64,000 nt of DNA, taken from assembly GCA_015055865.1 (NCBI GenBank), contig SVHK01000002.1:1-64000 (forward strand). The letters are read 5' to 3'. Each line of letters starts with the position of its first letter. Positions within the stretch are counted from its first letter, which is position 1. The DNA comes from Clostridiales bacterium (lineage in GTDB: Bacteria > Bacillota > Clostridia > Christensenellales > Borkfalkiaceae). Made by a program: the position numbers and the translations under genes. This document shows, in pieces, positions 1 to 8,879 of this stretch. The notes beneath the pieces were generated by a model. That model did no database searches. It had not been told where the DNA came from and worked only from the letters and a program-made list of their open reading frames with translations.

Positions 1-624
1 GTTATCACCGGTTGGAATACCCAATGGTATGCAGATAAAAAAGAATTCTCCAAATTCCTTAAAGAAGACAACGTAATCCGTACCTTCCTTAAGAAGAAGT
101 ACTATGCGGCTGCAATTAGCAAGATTTTAATTGAAAGAGCGGCAACGAGAATCGTCGTTACCGTTTACACGGCTCGTCCCGGCGTTATCATTGGTAAAGC
201 TGGTAGCGAAGTTGAAATCATTAAGAAAGACCTTGCGAAACTTACCGGTGGTAAGGCAGTAAGCATCAACATTACGGAAGTAAGAAAGCCCGATTGCGAC
301 GCGCAACTCGTAGCGGAAGGCGTAGCTGCTCAACTTGAAAAGCGTATGTCTTTCAGACGTTCGATGAAGCAAGCGATTGGCCGTTCGATGAGAGCTGGTT
401 GCAAGGGCATTAAGATGATGGTTAGCGGTCGTTTGGACGGCGCTGAAATTGCAAGAAGCGAACAATATCACGAAGGTTCTATTCCCCTTCAAACGCTTCG
501 CGCAGACATCGATTACGGTTTTGCGGAAGCGCACACCACGTTCGGTATGATTGGCGTTAAGTGCTGGATTTACAAGGGCGAAGTTATCGCGACTGCGAAG
601 AAGGTAGAAGGAGGCGAACAGTAA
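1..624 (+). CDS. rpsC: 30S ribosomal protein S3 (5' truncated by window edge)
   Basis: Small-subunit protein S3, part of the mRNA entry channel. Frame 1 is open from base 1 and gives 207 residues ending at TAA 622-624. The first visible residues ([10 protein letters not shown]) correspond to the start of the family's conserved N-terminal block, so only about 15 residues are missing. The KH RNA-binding loop GKAG is encoded at 193-204, and the C-terminal signature [10 protein letters not shown] is near 553-582. The stop overlaps the rplP start by one base (TAATG), which suggests translational coupling. The identification rests on family knowledge of S3 and on the rplP-rpmC-rpsQ order that follows. 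Confidence 0.97.
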   Translation, partial: VITGWNTQWYADKKEFSKFLKEDNVIRTFLKKKYYAAAISKILIERAATRIVVTVYTARPGVIIGKAGSEVEIIKKDLAKLTGGKAVSINITEVRKPDCDAQLVAEGVAAQLEKRMSFRRSMKQAIGRSMRAGCKGIKMMVSGRLDGAEIARSEQYHEGSIPLQTLRADIDYGFAEAHTTFGMIGVKCWIYKGEVIATAKKVEGGEQ

Positions 625-1070
625 TGTTAATTCCTAAGAGAGTAAAAAGACGTAGACAACATCGTGGTACGATGAAGGGTAAGGCTCAAAAGGGTAACGT
701 AATCGCATACGGCGAATACGGTTTGGTATCCGAAGAGCTTGGCTGGATTAAATCTAACCAAATCGAAGCAGCCCGTATTGCAATGACGAGATTCATTAAA
801 CGTGGCGGTAAGGTTTGGATTGATATTTTCCCTCATAAGCCCATCACGAAGAAACCTGCTGAAACTCGTATGGGTTCCGGTAAAGGTTCAGTAGAATACT
901 GGGTAGCAGTTGTTAAGCCCGGCAGAGTAATGTTTGAAATGTCCGGTGTTAGCGAAGAAGTTGCAAGAGAAGCTATGAGACTTGCGTCCCACAAGCTTCC
1001 CGTAAAGTGCAAGTTTGTTAAGAAAGAGGTCGTTGCGGAACCCGTAGCGGCAGAAGGCGGTGAAGAATAA
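624..1070 (+). CDS. rplP: 50S ribosomal protein L16
   Basis: Large-subunit protein L16, which binds near the A-site tRNA elbow and the 5S rRNA region. The product has 148 residues. It begins [15 protein letters not shown], the basic rRNA-binding start of the family, and contains the conserved blocks around GSGKG (codons near 880-897) and PVKCKF near the C-terminus. An in-frame upstream ATG at 561 lies inside rpsC in another frame and was rejected. The ATG at 624 overlaps the rpsC stop and is preceded by GGAGG at 610-614. The C-terminus carries a short alanine/glutamate-rich tail. The stop overlaps the rpmC ATG by one base. Confidence 0.97.
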   Translation: MLIPKRVKRRRQHRGTMKGKAQKGNVIAYGEYGLVSEELGWIKSNQIEAARIAMTRFIKRGGKVWIDIFPHKPITKKPAETRMGSGKGSVEYWVAVVKPGRVMFEMSGVSEEVAREAMRLASHKLPVKCKFVKKEVVAEPVAAEGGEE

Positions 1071-1264
1071 TGAAAGCTAAAGAAGTTAAAGAGATGACGA
1101 GCGAAGAACTCGTTGCGAAACTCGCTGAACTCAAGAGCGAACTTTTCAACCTTCGTTTCCGTCAGGCATCGGGTCAACTCGAAAGCCCTATTTCCATCAG
1201 AACCTGCAAGAGAGATATCGCTCGTATCAACACGGAAATCCGTGCGAGAGAGCTCAAGGCGTAA
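1070..1264 (+). CDS. rpmC: 50S ribosomal protein L29
   Basis: L29 sits at the polypeptide exit tunnel, where trigger factor and SRP dock. The 64-residue protein is an all-helical hairpin with the family signature LFNLRFRQASGQLE in the middle and IRTCKRDIARINTE after it. The TAATG junction with rplP (stop at 1068-1070, ATG at 1070) indicates coupled translation. Its length is normal for the family. It lies in the standard rplP-rpmC-rpsQ order. Confidence 0.96.
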   Translation: MKAKEVKEMTSEELVAKLAELKSELFNLRFRQASGQLESPISIRTCKRDIARINTEIRARELKA

Positions 1265-1281
1265 ATCGGAGGTAGCCAATT

Positions 1282-1536
1282 ATGGAAAGAAATTTAAGAA
1301 AAGAAAGAATCGGGCTTGTTGTATCCGATAAAATGGATAAGACGGTCGTTGTAGAAATTACCGAAAAGAGCAAGCACCCTCTTTATAAGAAAACCATCAC
1401 GAAGAGTAAGCGCTTTAAAGCACACGACGAAGAAAATGCGTGTGGTGTAGGCGACAAGGTAAGAATCGTCGAGACGAGAAAACTCAGCAAGGATAAAAAC
1501 TGGAGAGTTGCGGAAATCGTCGAAAAAGCTAAGTAA
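1282..1536 (+). CDS. rpsQ: 30S ribosomal protein S17
   Basis: Primary 16S rRNA-binding protein S17, an OB-fold protein. The 84 residues include the family hallmarks [19 protein letters not shown] at the N-terminus and [23 protein letters not shown] toward the middle and end, given here only as landmarks. GGAGG at 1268-1272 precedes the ATG by nine bases. It follows rpmC with a 17-base gap and precedes rplN. Confidence 0.96.
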   Translation: MERNLRKERIGLVVSDKMDKTVVVEITEKSKHPLYKKTITKSKRFKAHDEENACGVGDKVRIVETRKLSKDKNWRVAEIVEKAK

Positions 1537-1555
1537 TTAAAGGAGAGAAAAAGTT

Positions 1556-1924
1556 ATGATACAACCTCAAACGAGGCTCAAGGCAGCGGATAACTCCGGC
1601 GCAAAAGAGCTTATGTGTATTAGAGTATTGGGCGGCTCCTTCCGTAAAACGGGCAACATCGGCGACGTAATCGTAGCATCCGTAAAAACCGCAACCCCTG
1701 GTGGCGCGGTTAAAAAGGGTGATGTTGTTAAAGCCGTTATCGTAAGAAGCGCGAAGGGTATTCGTCGCGCGGACGGTACGTTCGTTAGATTTGACGACAA
1801 CGCAGCCGTAATTATCGACAACCAAAAACAACCCAAGGGTACGCGTATCTTTGGGCCGATTGCGAGAGAATTGAGAGATAAGGATTACATGAAGATTATC
1901 TCCCTTGCTCCCGAAGTACTGTAA
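1556..1924 (+). CDS. rplN: 50S ribosomal protein L14
   Basis: L14 forms part of the 30S-50S bridge and is the docking site of the ribosomal silencing factor RsfS, which is also encoded in this window (56782). The product has the standard 122 residues and starts [19 protein letters not shown]. The signatures [15 protein letters not shown] and [13 protein letters not shown] are intact. The ribosome-binding site AAGGAGAG is at 1540-1547. It is the first gene of the spc-type gene order. Confidence 0.98.
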   Translation: MIQPQTRLKAADNSGAKELMCIRVLGGSFRKTGNIGDVIVASVKTATPGGAVKKGDVVKAVIVRSAKGIRRADGTFVRFDDNAAVIIDNQKQPKGTRIFGPIARELRDKDYMKIISLAPEVL

Positions 1925-1944
1925 TTGTTAGGAGGACTAAAACA

Positions 1945-2361
1945 ATGAACGTAAAAGTAAATGATAACGTACTTGTAATCGCCGGTAAAGATAAAGGCGT
2001 ACAGGGAAAAGTCCTTGCCACGTCCCCCAAAGCGAATACGGTAGTAGTAGAGGGCGTTCGCGTTCAAAAGAAACACGAAAAGGCAAGAAAAGCGAACGAA
2101 ACGAGTAAAATCGTTGAAGTACCCGGTCCTATCGACGCGTCGAACGTAATGGTCGTATGCCCCACCTGTGGTAAAGCTACGAAAATTAAACACAGCGTTG
2201 TTGACGGCAAAAAGGTAAGACTTTGCGCTTGTGGCGCAGTTCTTGATAAGGCGTATTCGAAGAAGGCTGCAAAGGTTGCGGCTACCGAAGAAGCTCCTAA
2301 GAAGAGAACGAGAAAGCGCGCGGCAAAAGCTGAAACGACCGAAACGACGGAAAACAAGTAA
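1945..2361 (+). CDS. rplX: 50S ribosomal protein L24 with Cys motif and basic tail
   Basis: L24 is an assembly-initiating KOW-domain protein. Residues 1-60 form the KOW domain (VIAGKDKGVQGKV). The KVRLCACGAVL region pairs with an upstream CPTCGK to give a CxxC...CxC arrangement, resembling the cysteine motif seen in some bacterial L24 proteins. At 138 residues it is longer than the usual 100-110. The extra length is a C-terminal Lys/Arg/Ala/Thr-rich tail from about residue 105 with no recognisable domain and probably disordered. SD GGAGG at 1931-1935. Confidence 0.95.
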   Translation: MNVKVNDNVLVIAGKDKGVQGKVLATSPKANTVVVEGVRVQKKHEKARKANETSKIVEVPGPIDASNVMVVCPTCGKATKIKHSVVDGKKVRLCACGAVLDKAYSKKAAKVAATEEAPKKRTRKRAAKAETTETTENK

Positions 2362-2375
2362 CGAGGTAGAGCAAA

Positions 2376-2933
2376 ATGGCAGAAAAAGTTTATAAAAACA
2401 GAGTAAAAGAAAAGTACGAAAAAGAAGTTGTACCTTTCCTTATGAAGAAATTCGGCTACACGTCCGTTATGCAATGCCCCAGACTTGTAAAAATCGTAAT
2501 CAATACGGGTCTTGGCGACATTAAAGATAACGCGAAATCCATTCAAACGACCGAAAATGAAATTAAAATCATTACCGGTCAACAACCTATCTTGACGAAG
2601 GCGAAGAAATCCGTCGCAAACTTCAAAGTAAGAGAAGGTCAAACGGTTGGTATTAAAGTAACCCTTCGCGGTGAAAGAATGTACAATTTCTATGACAAGT
2701 TCATTTCCATCGCGCTTCCCCGTCTCCGCGACTTCCGCGGTGTGTCGGATACGGCGTTTGACGGACGCGGCAACTACTCGGTTGGTCTTAAAGAACAACT
2801 TATCTTCCCCGAAATCACCTACGATCAAGTAGAAAAGATTAGAGGTATGGACGTATGCATCGTTACGACGGCGAATACGGACGAAGAAGCAAGAGAGCTT
2901 TTGAGAGCGCTCGGTATGCCTTTCAAGAAGTAA
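2376..2933 (+). CDS. rplE: 50S ribosomal protein L5
   Basis: L5 binds 5S rRNA and contacts P-site tRNA. It has 185 residues, close to the family norm of about 180. The segment [17 protein letters not shown] and the later [16 protein letters not shown] are family landmarks, together with [15 protein letters not shown] for the rRNA-binding face. The ATG at 2376 is 15 bases after the rplX stop. The order rplX-rplE-rpsN is standard. Confidence 0.97.
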   Translation: MAEKVYKNRVKEKYEKEVVPFLMKKFGYTSVMQCPRLVKIVINTGLGDIKDNAKSIQTTENEIKIITGQQPILTKAKKSVANFKVREGQTVGIKVTLRGERMYNFYDKFISIALPRLRDFRGVSDTAFDGRGNYSVGLKEQLIFPEITYDQVEKIRGMDVCIVTTANTDEEARELLRALGMPFKK

Positions 2934-2945
2934 GGAGAAACGAAC

Positions 2946-3131
2946 ATGGCAAAGAAGTCAATGATTAATAAACAGCAAAGAACGCCTAAGTTCTCTACGA
3001 GAGCTTATACGAGATGCACCATCTGCGGAAGACCCCACGCGGTATTGAGAAAGTACGGCGTATGCCGTATTTGCTTCCGTGAACTTGCGTACAAGGGAGA
3101 AATTCCCGGCGTTAAGAAGTCGAGCTGGTAA
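2946..3131 (+). CDS. rpsN: 30S ribosomal protein S14, zinc-binding (type Z)
   Basis: S14 of the C+ class: 61 residues, in contrast to the roughly 100-residue zinc-free form. Two CxxC pairs (CTIC and CRIC, about 15 residues apart) form the zinc site. The C-terminus [11 protein letters not shown] is the type-Z ending. SD AGGAG at 2933-2937. The zinc form in the main operon is normal for Firmicutes; whether a second, zinc-independent paralog exists elsewhere cannot be seen here. Confidence 0.97.
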   Translation: MAKKSMINKQQRTPKFSTRAYTRCTICGRPHAVLRKYGVCRICFRELAYKGEIPGVKKSSW

Positions 3132-3147
3132 TAGGAGGTAAAACGAA

Positions 3148-3537
3148 ATGACAGATCCTATCGCAGATATGCTTACTAGAATCAGAAACGCAATTACTGC
3201 AAATAAGGAAGGCGTGGAAATTCCCGCGTCCAATGAAAAGAAAGCGATTGCCGAAATCCTTCTTTCCGAAGGTTACGTTAAAGACGTAAAAATCGTAGAA
3301 GACGGTTACAACGGTAAAATCGCAGTTACGCTTAAATACAACGACAAGAAATCGGTTATTAACGGTTTGCAAAGAGTATCCAAGCCCGGCTTGCGTACTT
3401 ATGCAGGCGTTGCCGATATGCCTAAAGTTCTTGGCGGTTTAGGTACGGTTATCGTATCTACCAACAAGGGTATTATGACGGGCAAGCAAGCAAAGGCGGC
3501 TAACGTAGGTGGCGAAGTCCTTTGCTACGTTTGGTAA
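3148..3537 (+). CDS. rpsH: 30S ribosomal protein S8
   Basis: S8 binds helix 21 of 16S rRNA and in Enterobacteria represses the spc operon. It has 129 residues. It starts [15 protein letters not shown], the invariant family start, and ends with the [12 protein letters not shown] block and VLCYVW. SD AGGAGG at 3133-3138, nine bases before the ATG. No obvious S8-mimic structure was identified by eye near rplE. Confidence 0.97.
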   Translation: MTDPIADMLTRIRNAITANKEGVEIPASNEKKAIAEILLSEGYVKDVKIVEDGYNGKIAVTLKYNDKKSVINGLQRVSKPGLRTYAGVADMPKVLGGLGTVIVSTNKGIMTGKQAKAANVGGEVLCYVW

Positions 3538-3555
3538 TCGAGGGGGGTAGAAACA

Positions 3556-4104
3556 ATGTCGAGAATTGGTAAAATGCCCATTGCGATTCCCGCAGGCGTA
3601 ACGGTAGAATTTAAAGACAGCATCGCAACCGTTAAGGGTGCGAAGGGTGTCTTGACGAGAGAAATCGTCGGCAACATCGGTATGGAAGTTGTAGGCAACG
3701 AACTTATCGTAAAAGCGCTTGACGATAAAGCAGATACGAACGCAAAGCACGGTCTTTATAGAGCACTCCTTGCCGGTATGGTTAAGGGTGTATCCGAAGG
3801 CTTTGTAAGAACTTTGGAAGTTAAAGGTGTAGGTTGGAAAGCTCAAGTTCAAGGCAACAAGCTTGTATTGAACGTAGGTTTCTCCCATCCCGTAGAAATG
3901 ATTGCACCCGAAGGCATCAAGTTTGAATGCCCGACGCTTACCGAAGTAAACGTTTGCGGTATCAGCAAAGAACTTGTCGGTCAAACGGCAGCAAATATTA
4001 GAGCTATCAGAGTTCCCGAACCTTATCATGGCTACGGTATCCGCTATAAAGGCGAATACGTAGAACATAAGGAAGGTAAGACCTCCGGTAAGAGTAAGAA
4101 ATAA
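3556..4104 (+). CDS. rplF: 50S ribosomal protein L6
   Basis: L6 supports the GTPase-associated region of the 50S subunit. It has 182 residues and starts MSRIGKMPIAIPAGV. Two L6 folds are present, and the C-terminal signature PEPYHGYGIRYKGEYV lies near residues 150-167. An unusually G-rich SD (GAGGGGGG) at 3540-3547 precedes the ATG. The Lys/Ser tail after residue 170 is typical. Confidence 0.97.
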   Translation: MSRIGKMPIAIPAGVTVEFKDSIATVKGAKGVLTREIVGNIGMEVVGNELIVKALDDKADTNAKHGLYRALLAGMVKGVSEGFVRTLEVKGVGWKAQVQGNKLVLNVGFSHPVEMIAPEGIKFECPTLTEVNVCGISKELVGQTAANIRAIRVPEPYHGYGIRYKGEYVEHKEGKTSGKSKK

Positions 4105-4117
4105 GGAGCGTTAAAGT

Positions 4118-4501
4118 ATGATTTCCAAAATTGATAAAAATGCAGTAAGACAAAGACGTCATGCTCGCGTCAGAAAGACGATTACGGGAACCGCGGAAAC
4201 GCCCCGTATGAACGTTTACAGAAGTCTTAATCACATTTACGTTCAAGTTATCGACGATAGAGCTGGTAACGAAAAGGGCGGTGTGACTTTAGCGGCTGCG
4301 TCCACGATGGACAAAGCGGTTAAGGAAAAGATTCAAGGTCTTAACAAGACGGACGCAGCCAAGGTTGTCGGCGCTATTGCCGCTGAAAAAGCAATGGCAA
4401 AAGGCGTTGAAACGGTCGTATTCGACAGAGGCGGTTATCTTTACACCGGTCGTGTAAAGGCAGTCGCAGACGGCGCAAGAGAAGCCGGACTTAAATTCTA
4501 A
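4118..4501 (+). CDS. rplR: 50S ribosomal protein L18
   Basis: L18 binds 5S rRNA together with L5. It has 127 residues with the N-terminal basic arm ([14 protein letters not shown]), the segment [20 protein letters not shown], and the C-terminal landmark [24 protein letters not shown] at 4103-4108. It lies between rplF and rpsE as expected. Confidence 0.97.
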   Translation: MISKIDKNAVRQRRHARVRKTITGTAETPRMNVYRSLNHIYVQVIDDRAGNEKGGVTLAAASTMDKAVKEKIQGLNKTDAAKVVGAIAAEKAMAKGVETVVFDRGGYLYTGRVKAVADGAREAGLKF

Positions 4502-4513
4502 GGAGAGGGTACA

Positions 4514-5041
4514 ATGGCAGACGAAAAGAGAGAAAGAAGACCTCAAAGAAGACAAGCTGAAGACGATGGCTTGGTTAAAAAGCTGATTGAAGTAAACCGC
4601 GTTACGAAGGTTGTAAAGGGTGGTAAAAACATGCGTTTTGCAGCTCTTGTAATCGTAGGCGACGGTAAGGGTAAAATCGGCGTAGCAACGGGTAAAGCAA
4701 AAGAAGTTCCCGAAGCTATCGAAAAGGCAACTTTGAGAGCGAAAAAGAACATGGTATCCGTTTCCATCGTGGACAACACGATTCCTCACACCGTTATCGG
4801 TAAATTCGGTCGTGGCTCGGTTTTGATGATGCCGGCAAGCGAAGGTACCGGTGTTATCGCGGGCGGTCCCGTTCGTGCGGTTATGGAAGCTGTTGGTATT
4901 AAAAACATCAGAACGAAGTCCCACGGTTCTCAAAATCCCGGAAACTGCGTAAAAGCTGCAATTGCTGGTTTGGTTGAGCTTAAAACGGCTGAACAAGTAG
5001 CGGCGCTTCGCGGTAAGTCGGTAGAAGAAATTATGAACTGA
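4514..5041 (+). CDS. rpsE: 30S ribosomal protein S5
   Basis: S5 contributes to translational fidelity and the mRNA helicase activity at the entry channel. It has 175 residues. The dsRBD-like N-terminal domain contains [19 protein letters not shown], and the C-terminal half contains [20 protein letters not shown] and the KSHGSQNP block. SD AAGGAGAG at 4500-4507. The first 20 residues are charged and variable, as in the family. Confidence 0.97.
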   Translation: MADEKRERRPQRRQAEDDGLVKKLIEVNRVTKVVKGGKNMRFAALVIVGDGKGKIGVATGKAKEVPEAIEKATLRAKKNMVSVSIVDNTIPHTVIGKFGRGSVLMMPASEGTGVIAGGPVRAVMEAVGIKNIRTKSHGSQNPGNCVKAAIAGLVELKTAEQVAALRGKSVEEIMN

Positions 5042-5060
5042 AAATCGGAGGAACAAGACA

Positions 5061-5240
5061 ATGGCAAAAATTAAAGTTACGCTTGTAAAGAGCACGATTG
5101 GGCAAGTAGAATCCGTTAAAGGCACGGTTGCTGCGCTCGGTCTTAAGAAAATCCGTTCTTCCAAAGAACTTGACGATACCCCTGCAATCCAAGGGATGAT
5201 TAAAAAGGTTCAGCACCTCGTCAAAGTAGAAAACGTTTAA
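5061..5240 (+). CDS. rpmD: 50S ribosomal protein L30
   Basis: L30, 59 residues, found by reading between rpsE and rplO because it is short. The translation begins [14 protein letters not shown] and contains the family pattern of a conserved [10 protein letters not shown] segment followed by a short C-terminal strand, [21 protein letters not shown] at 5047-5051. L30 is absent from many bacteria, so its presence in the canonical rpsE-rpmD-rplO position is informative. Confidence 0.96.
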   Translation: MAKIKVTLVKSTIGQVESVKGTVAALGLKKIRSSKELDDTPAIQGMIKKVQHLVKVENV

Positions 5241-5253
5241 GAGGAGTTTGATT

Positions 5254-5700
5254 ATGAGAATAGATACTCTTTCTCCCGCAGAGGGAGCAACTAAAGAACC
5301 GAAAAGACTTGGACGCGGTATCGGTTCGGGCTTGGGTAAGACGTCCGGTAAGGGTCACAAAGGTCAATGGGCTCGTTCCGGCGGTGGCGTACGTCCTGGC
5401 TTTGAAGGCGGTCAAATGCCTATCGCGCGTCGTGTACCTAAAAGAGGTTTCAACCATAACGGTAAGAAAGTTTACGTTATCGTAAACCTTGCTGACCTTG
5501 CTGACCTTGCTGAAGGAACGGTAGTAGATTACGGTTTCGTAATGGAAAACGGCCTTGCAAAAGCAGTTAAGAACAACAGCGGTTTGAAAGTTCTTGGCGA
5601 CGGCGAACTCAACGTAGCGCTTACGGTAAAGGCGGCGAAGTTCTCCGCATCCGCGAAAGCTGCGATTGAAGCGGCTAAAGGCACGGCGGAGATTATTTAA
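5254..5700 (+). CDS. rplO: 50S ribosomal protein L15
   Basis: L15, a late-assembly protein of the large subunit. It has 148 residues from the ATG at 5254, preceded by GAGGAG at 5241-5246. An in-frame TTG at 5248 overlaps that SD spacing and was rejected. The Gly-rich N-terminal extension [19 protein letters not shown] and the block [18 protein letters not shown] are diagnostic. A short internal tandem repeat (LADLADLAE) is encoded at about 5488-5515 by a repeated nine-base unit. Confidence 0.97.
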   Translation: MRIDTLSPAEGATKEPKRLGRGIGSGLGKTSGKGHKGQWARSGGGVRPGFEGGQMPIARRVPKRGFNHNGKKVYVIVNLADLADLAEGTVVDYGFVMENGLAKAVKNNSGLKVLGDGELNVALTVKAAKFSASAKAAIEAAKGTAEII

Positions 5701-5712
5701 CAGGAAAGACGA

Positions 5713-5803
5713 ACGGAAAACCGAAAATCGGTTTTCCGTAGTTCCCGTTATTTCTCCAAATTCGCGTATTGTTTACGCGAAAGAGTTGAGCAAATTTGCT
5801 CAA
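5713..5803 (+). promoter_or_regulatory. Three inverted repeats in the rplO-secY gap
   Basis: Three consecutive perfect inverted repeats are seen directly: an 11-bp stem at 5713-5723/5729-5739 (arm ACGGAAAACCG), an 8-bp stem TTCGCGTA/TACGCGAA around 5760-5781, and an 18-base palindrome at 5786-5803 (TTGAGCAAATTTGCTCAA). None is followed by a clean T-run, so an attenuator, an mRNA-stability element or a processing site is more likely than a strong terminator. The secY ribosome-binding site follows at 5819-5822. Confidence 0.55.
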
Positions 5804-5828
5804 TAACAAACCATTAACGGAGAATAAA

Positions 5829-7136
5829 ATGTTACAAACAATTATTAATGCTTTTAAAGTAAAGGAAATCCGTAAAAAGGTGTATATGATGCTCCTTTTG
5901 CTCTTGGTTTTCCGTATCGGCTGTTTCATTCCCGTTCCCGGTTTGACGAGAAGTACGTTTGAATCCGCTGTTAGCGGTAACGACTTCCTTACGTTGATGA
6001 GTAGCATTACCGGTGGTGCGCTTGCGCAAGGTACGTTGTTTGCGCTCGGTATCGGGCCGTACATCAACGCGTCCATTATTATGCAACTTTTGAGCGTTGG
6101 TATTCCTGCGCTTGAACGTTTGTCTAAACAAGGGGAAGAAGGACGGAAAAAAATCTCGCAAATTACGAGATATGTAACCATTCTTCTTGCGGTTATTCAG
6201 TCTATTGGTATTATCGTTAGCTTTGCTAATTCCAGCGGCGCAATTCAAACTTCGTTGTTCTTCAATGAAACTTGGGTTGCAGGTGTATTCATGACGTTGG
6301 TTTACACGGCAGGCGCGCTTATCGTTATGTGGCTTGGTGAAAGAATTACCGACTACGGCGTAGGCAACGGTCAATCTATGATTATTTTCGTAGGTATCAT
6401 CGCGACGGCAGGTCAAATGATTCTTGCGAAATTCGAAGTTCTTTTCGGTGGCGACGTTGACGTCGTTTGGGAATTGCTTGCGTTTGCTCTCGTTAGCGTC
6501 GTAATCTTCTTCGCAATCGTTTACGTTGACCTTTCCGAAAGAAAAGTACCCGTTCAATATGCGAAACAAATCAAAGGTAGAAAGATGTACGGTGGTCAAT
6601 CGTCCAACATTCCCATTAAAATTTCGGGTGGTGGGGTTATGCCTCTTATCTTCTCTTTCTCGATTTTGAGTTTCCCTCAAATGCTTGCAAGTATGTTCTG
6701 GCCCGATAGCGATTTTGCTATATGGTGGACGAACTGGATGTCGGCGTCTGCAACTGGTTGGGGTAGCGTAGTTTATTCCTTAGTACTTTGTCTTTTGATT
6801 TTTGCATTCTCGTTCTTTTATGCACAAATGCAATTCAATCCCGAAGACGTATCTAAGAGTATTCAACAAAACGGTGGCTTTATTCAAGGTATTCGTCCCG
6901 GTAAGGCGACGGAAAACTATTTGAAAAAGATTTCTAATCGTATTACCCTTTTTGGCGCAATTTATCTTTCGTTGGTTGCGTTCATTCCTTCGCTTGCGTT
7001 CGCGTGGGCGTCTATGGACCTCGTTAACGTATTCTCGACGACGGGTATTCTAATCGTCGTATCTTGCTCGATAGAATTTGAAAAACAACTCCAAGCGCAA
7101 ATGATGATGAAGAATTATAAAGGATTCTTAAAGTAA
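5829..7136 (+). CDS. secY: Preprotein translocase subunit SecY
   Basis: Central channel of the SecYEG translocon in the cytoplasmic membrane. It has 435 residues with ten predicted membrane spans. Landmarks are RIGCFIPVPG in TM1, ALGIGPYINASIIMQLL in TM2, and VQYAKQIKGRKMYGGQSS in the cytosolic loop. An in-frame TTG at 5796 would add 11 residues but lies in a palindrome without an SD; the ATG at 5829 has GGAG six bases upstream. It is separated from rplO by a 128-base gap with inverted repeats, which may set its expression apart from the ribosomal genes. Confidence 0.97.
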   Translation: MLQTIINAFKVKEIRKKVYMMLLLLLVFRIGCFIPVPGLTRSTFESAVSGNDFLTLMSSITGGALAQGTLFALGIGPYINASIIMQLLSVGIPALERLSKQGEEGRKKISQITRYVTILLAVIQSIGIIVSFANSSGAIQTSLFFNETWVAGVFMTLVYTAGALIVMWLGERITDYGVGNGQSMIIFVGIIATAGQMILAKFEVLFGGDVDVVWELLAFALVSVVIFFAIVYVDLSERKVPVQYAKQIKGRKMYGGQSSNIPIKISGGGVMPLIFSFSILSFPQMLASMFWPDSDFAIWWTNWMSASATGWGSVVYSLVLCLLIFAFSFFYAQMQFNPEDVSKSIQQNGGFIQGIRPGKATENYLKKISNRITLFGAIYLSLVAFIPSLAFAWASMDLVNVFSTTGILIVVSCSIEFEKQLQAQMMMKNYKGFLK

Positions 7137-7145
7137 GAAAATAAA

Positions 7146-7179
7146 GTTTGCGTTTCTCTTTTTGAAGGGAAACGCAAAC
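7146..7179 (+). other. Hairpin between secY and adk
   Basis: An 11-bp stem (GTTTGCGTTTC at 7146-7156 with its complement at 7169-7179) and a 12-base loop are visible. No T-run follows on the + strand, so it is unlikely to be a complete terminator. It could act as a partial terminator or as protection for the secY mRNA 3' end. Confidence 0.5.
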
Positions 7180-7210
7180 GAAAAAGTAAGACTAATTCCA
7201 AGAGGTAACA

Positions 7211-7843
7211 ATGAATATTATTTTGCTTGGCGCACCCGGCGCGGGTAAAGGTACGCAAGCTTCGAGAATTTCCGATGCTTACGCACTTCCCCATATTTCG
7301 ACGGGCGACATTTTTAGAGAGAATATTAAAAACGAAACGGAAATCGGACTTCTTGCAAAGTCCTATATCGATAAAGGTCAACTTGTTCCCGACGAAGTCA
7401 CTTGTAAAATCGTAGAAAACCGTATTGTAAAACCTGATTGCGAAAAGGGTTATATGCTCGACGGTTTTCCTCGTACGATTGCGCAAGCGGAAGCGCTTGA
7501 TAAGGTAGCTAAAATTGATTTAGTTATTAATATGGACGTAGATTTTGCGTTGATAATGGATAGACTTTGCGGTAGAAGAGTTTGCAAAGACTGTGGCGAA
7601 AGTTATCACGTAACGACGTTGAACGGCGCGACGACATGTTCGCGTTGTGGTGGCGAACTTTACCAAAGAAAGGACGATAACCCCGAAACGGTAGAAAGTC
7701 GCTTGGCTGTATATAGCCAACAAACGGCGCCTCTCATTGAGTACTATAAGGCGAAAGGCTTACTTTTTAACGTCTTAAGTAACGGAACTCCTGAAGAAAC
7801 GTTTGAAATGATTGCTAAAAAGCTTGATTCTTTTTCTAAATGA
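7211..7843 (+). CDS. adk: Adenylate kinase, zinc-lid type
   Basis: Catalyses ATP + AMP = 2 ADP in the cytosol. It has 210 residues. The P-loop GAPGAGKGTQ is at residues 7-16, the AMP-binding segment STGDIFRE follows, and DGFPRT lies near residue 84. The LID contains CKDC and CSRC pairs, a Cys4 zinc site typical of Gram-positive enzymes. SD AGAGG at 7201-7205. The stop overlaps the map start (ATGA), so the two are probably translationally coupled. Confidence 0.97.
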   Translation: MNIILLGAPGAGKGTQASRISDAYALPHISTGDIFRENIKNETEIGLLAKSYIDKGQLVPDEVTCKIVENRIVKPDCEKGYMLDGFPRTIAQAEALDKVAKIDLVINMDVDFALIMDRLCGRRVCKDCGESYHVTTLNGATTCSRCGGELYQRKDDNPETVESRLAVYSQQTAPLIEYYKAKGLLFNVLSNGTPEETFEMIAKKLDSFSK

Positions 7844-8586
7844 TTTACGTTAAAAGCGAAAGAGAAATTGACTTGATGCGTGAGTCCTGCAAAGTCGTTC
7901 GCGACACTTTAGGGTTTGTTGGTTCGAAAATAAAAGCAGGAATGAGCACGAAAGAGATTGATGAACTCGTAGAGCGGTATATCCGTTCAAGTGGCGCGTA
8001 TCCTTCGTGTTTAGGTTACGGCGGATTTCCAGCGTCGTGTTGTGTATCCGTTAACGAGATGGTCGTACACGGTATTCCCGATGAAGATACTATTCTTCAA
8101 GACGGAGATATCGTAAGCGTAGATTTGTGCGCTTTAAAAAACGGTTATCACGGTGATGCGGCAAGAACCTTCTGTATTGGAGAAGTAACGCCTGAAAAAC
8201 GTCAACTCGTCAAAGTCACGGAAGAATGTTTCTTTAAAGGAATTGAAGGATTGAAAGCGGGAACACCGCTTTTCGATATCGGATACAAAGTGCAAAAGCA
8301 CGCCGAGTCTTTTGGATACGGAGTTATCCGTTCCTATACGGGACACGGTATCGGCGCTGAGATGCACGAAGACCCGTCTGTTCCAAACTACGGTAAGTTG
8401 GGTACGGGAGTTCGCTTAAAAGCGGGTACGGTACTTTGCGTAGAGCCAATGATAGCGCTTGGTAGTTGGAGAGTGAGATTGCTCGACGACGGTTGGGGCG
8501 CGGTAACGGCGGACGGAAAACCTGCGGCGCATTATGAAAATACTTTAGTAGTGCGCGAGGACGGCGTTGAAATTTTAACGCTTTAA
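7840..8586 (+). CDS. map: Methionine aminopeptidase, type I
   Basis: Removes the N-terminal Met from nascent proteins, using two metal ions. It has 248 residues. Active-site residues are visible in order: H in VVHGIP, D in VSVDLCA, D in GDAARTF, H in TGHGIG, E in CVEPM, and E in HYENTLVV. No N-terminal zinc/SH3 extension is present, so this is type Ia. It starts within the adk stop codon (ATGA overlap). The order adk-map-infA-rpmJ is the usual Firmicute one. Confidence 0.97.
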   Translation: MIYVKSEREIDLMRESCKVVRDTLGFVGSKIKAGMSTKEIDELVERYIRSSGAYPSCLGYGGFPASCCVSVNEMVVHGIPDEDTILQDGDIVSVDLCALKNGYHGDAARTFCIGEVTPEKRQLVKVTEECFFKGIEGLKAGTPLFDIGYKVQKHAESFGYGVIRSYTGHGIGAEMHEDPSVPNYGKLGTGVRLKAGTVLCVEPMIALGSWRVRLLDDGWGAVTADGKPAAHYENTLVVREDGVEILTL

Positions 8587-8617
8587 AATAGCCAATAAAA
8601 AATCGGAGGAAAATTCT

Positions 8618-8839
8618 GTGTCCAAAGACGACGTAATTGAAGCGGAAGGCAAAGTAATCGAGTCCTTGCCGAACGCGACTTTTAAAGTTCAACTTTCAAA
8701 TGGTCACGTCATTACGGCTTATATTTCCGGTAAACTTCGTATGAACTATATTAGAATCATTGAAGGGGATACCGTGAAATTGGAAATGAGCCCGTACGAC
8801 TTGACGAAAGGCAGAATCACTTGGCGTAGCAAGTCGTAA
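8618..8839 (+). CDS. infA: Translation initiation factor IF-1
   Basis: IF-1 binds the ribosomal A site during initiation. It has 73 residues with an OB fold. It starts at GTG (8618), supported by CGGAGGA at 8604-8610, seven bases upstream. Conserved landmarks are [27 protein letters not shown] and [11 protein letters not shown]. The use of GTG is notable because most genes in this cluster start with ATG. No gene for a KOW-domain protein lies between map and infA, unlike in some Clostridia. Confidence 0.96.
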   Translation: MSKDDVIEAEGKVIESLPNATFKVQLSNGHVITAYISGKLRMNYIRIIEGDTVKLEMSPYDLTKGRITWRSKS

Positions 8840-8879
8840 TAAAAACGACTCAAGAAGTTTAAATCAAGGAGAAAATACA

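Noticed and set aside
127-534. Long - strand frames in the ribosomal operon
   Set aside because: They are mirror images of highly conserved genes, caused by the low stop-codon frequency opposite biased codons.
5796-5828. Upstream TTG start for secY
   Set aside because: It lies in an 18-base palindrome, has no SD, and would add 11 residues not typical of SecY. The ATG at 5829 has GGAG at good spacing.
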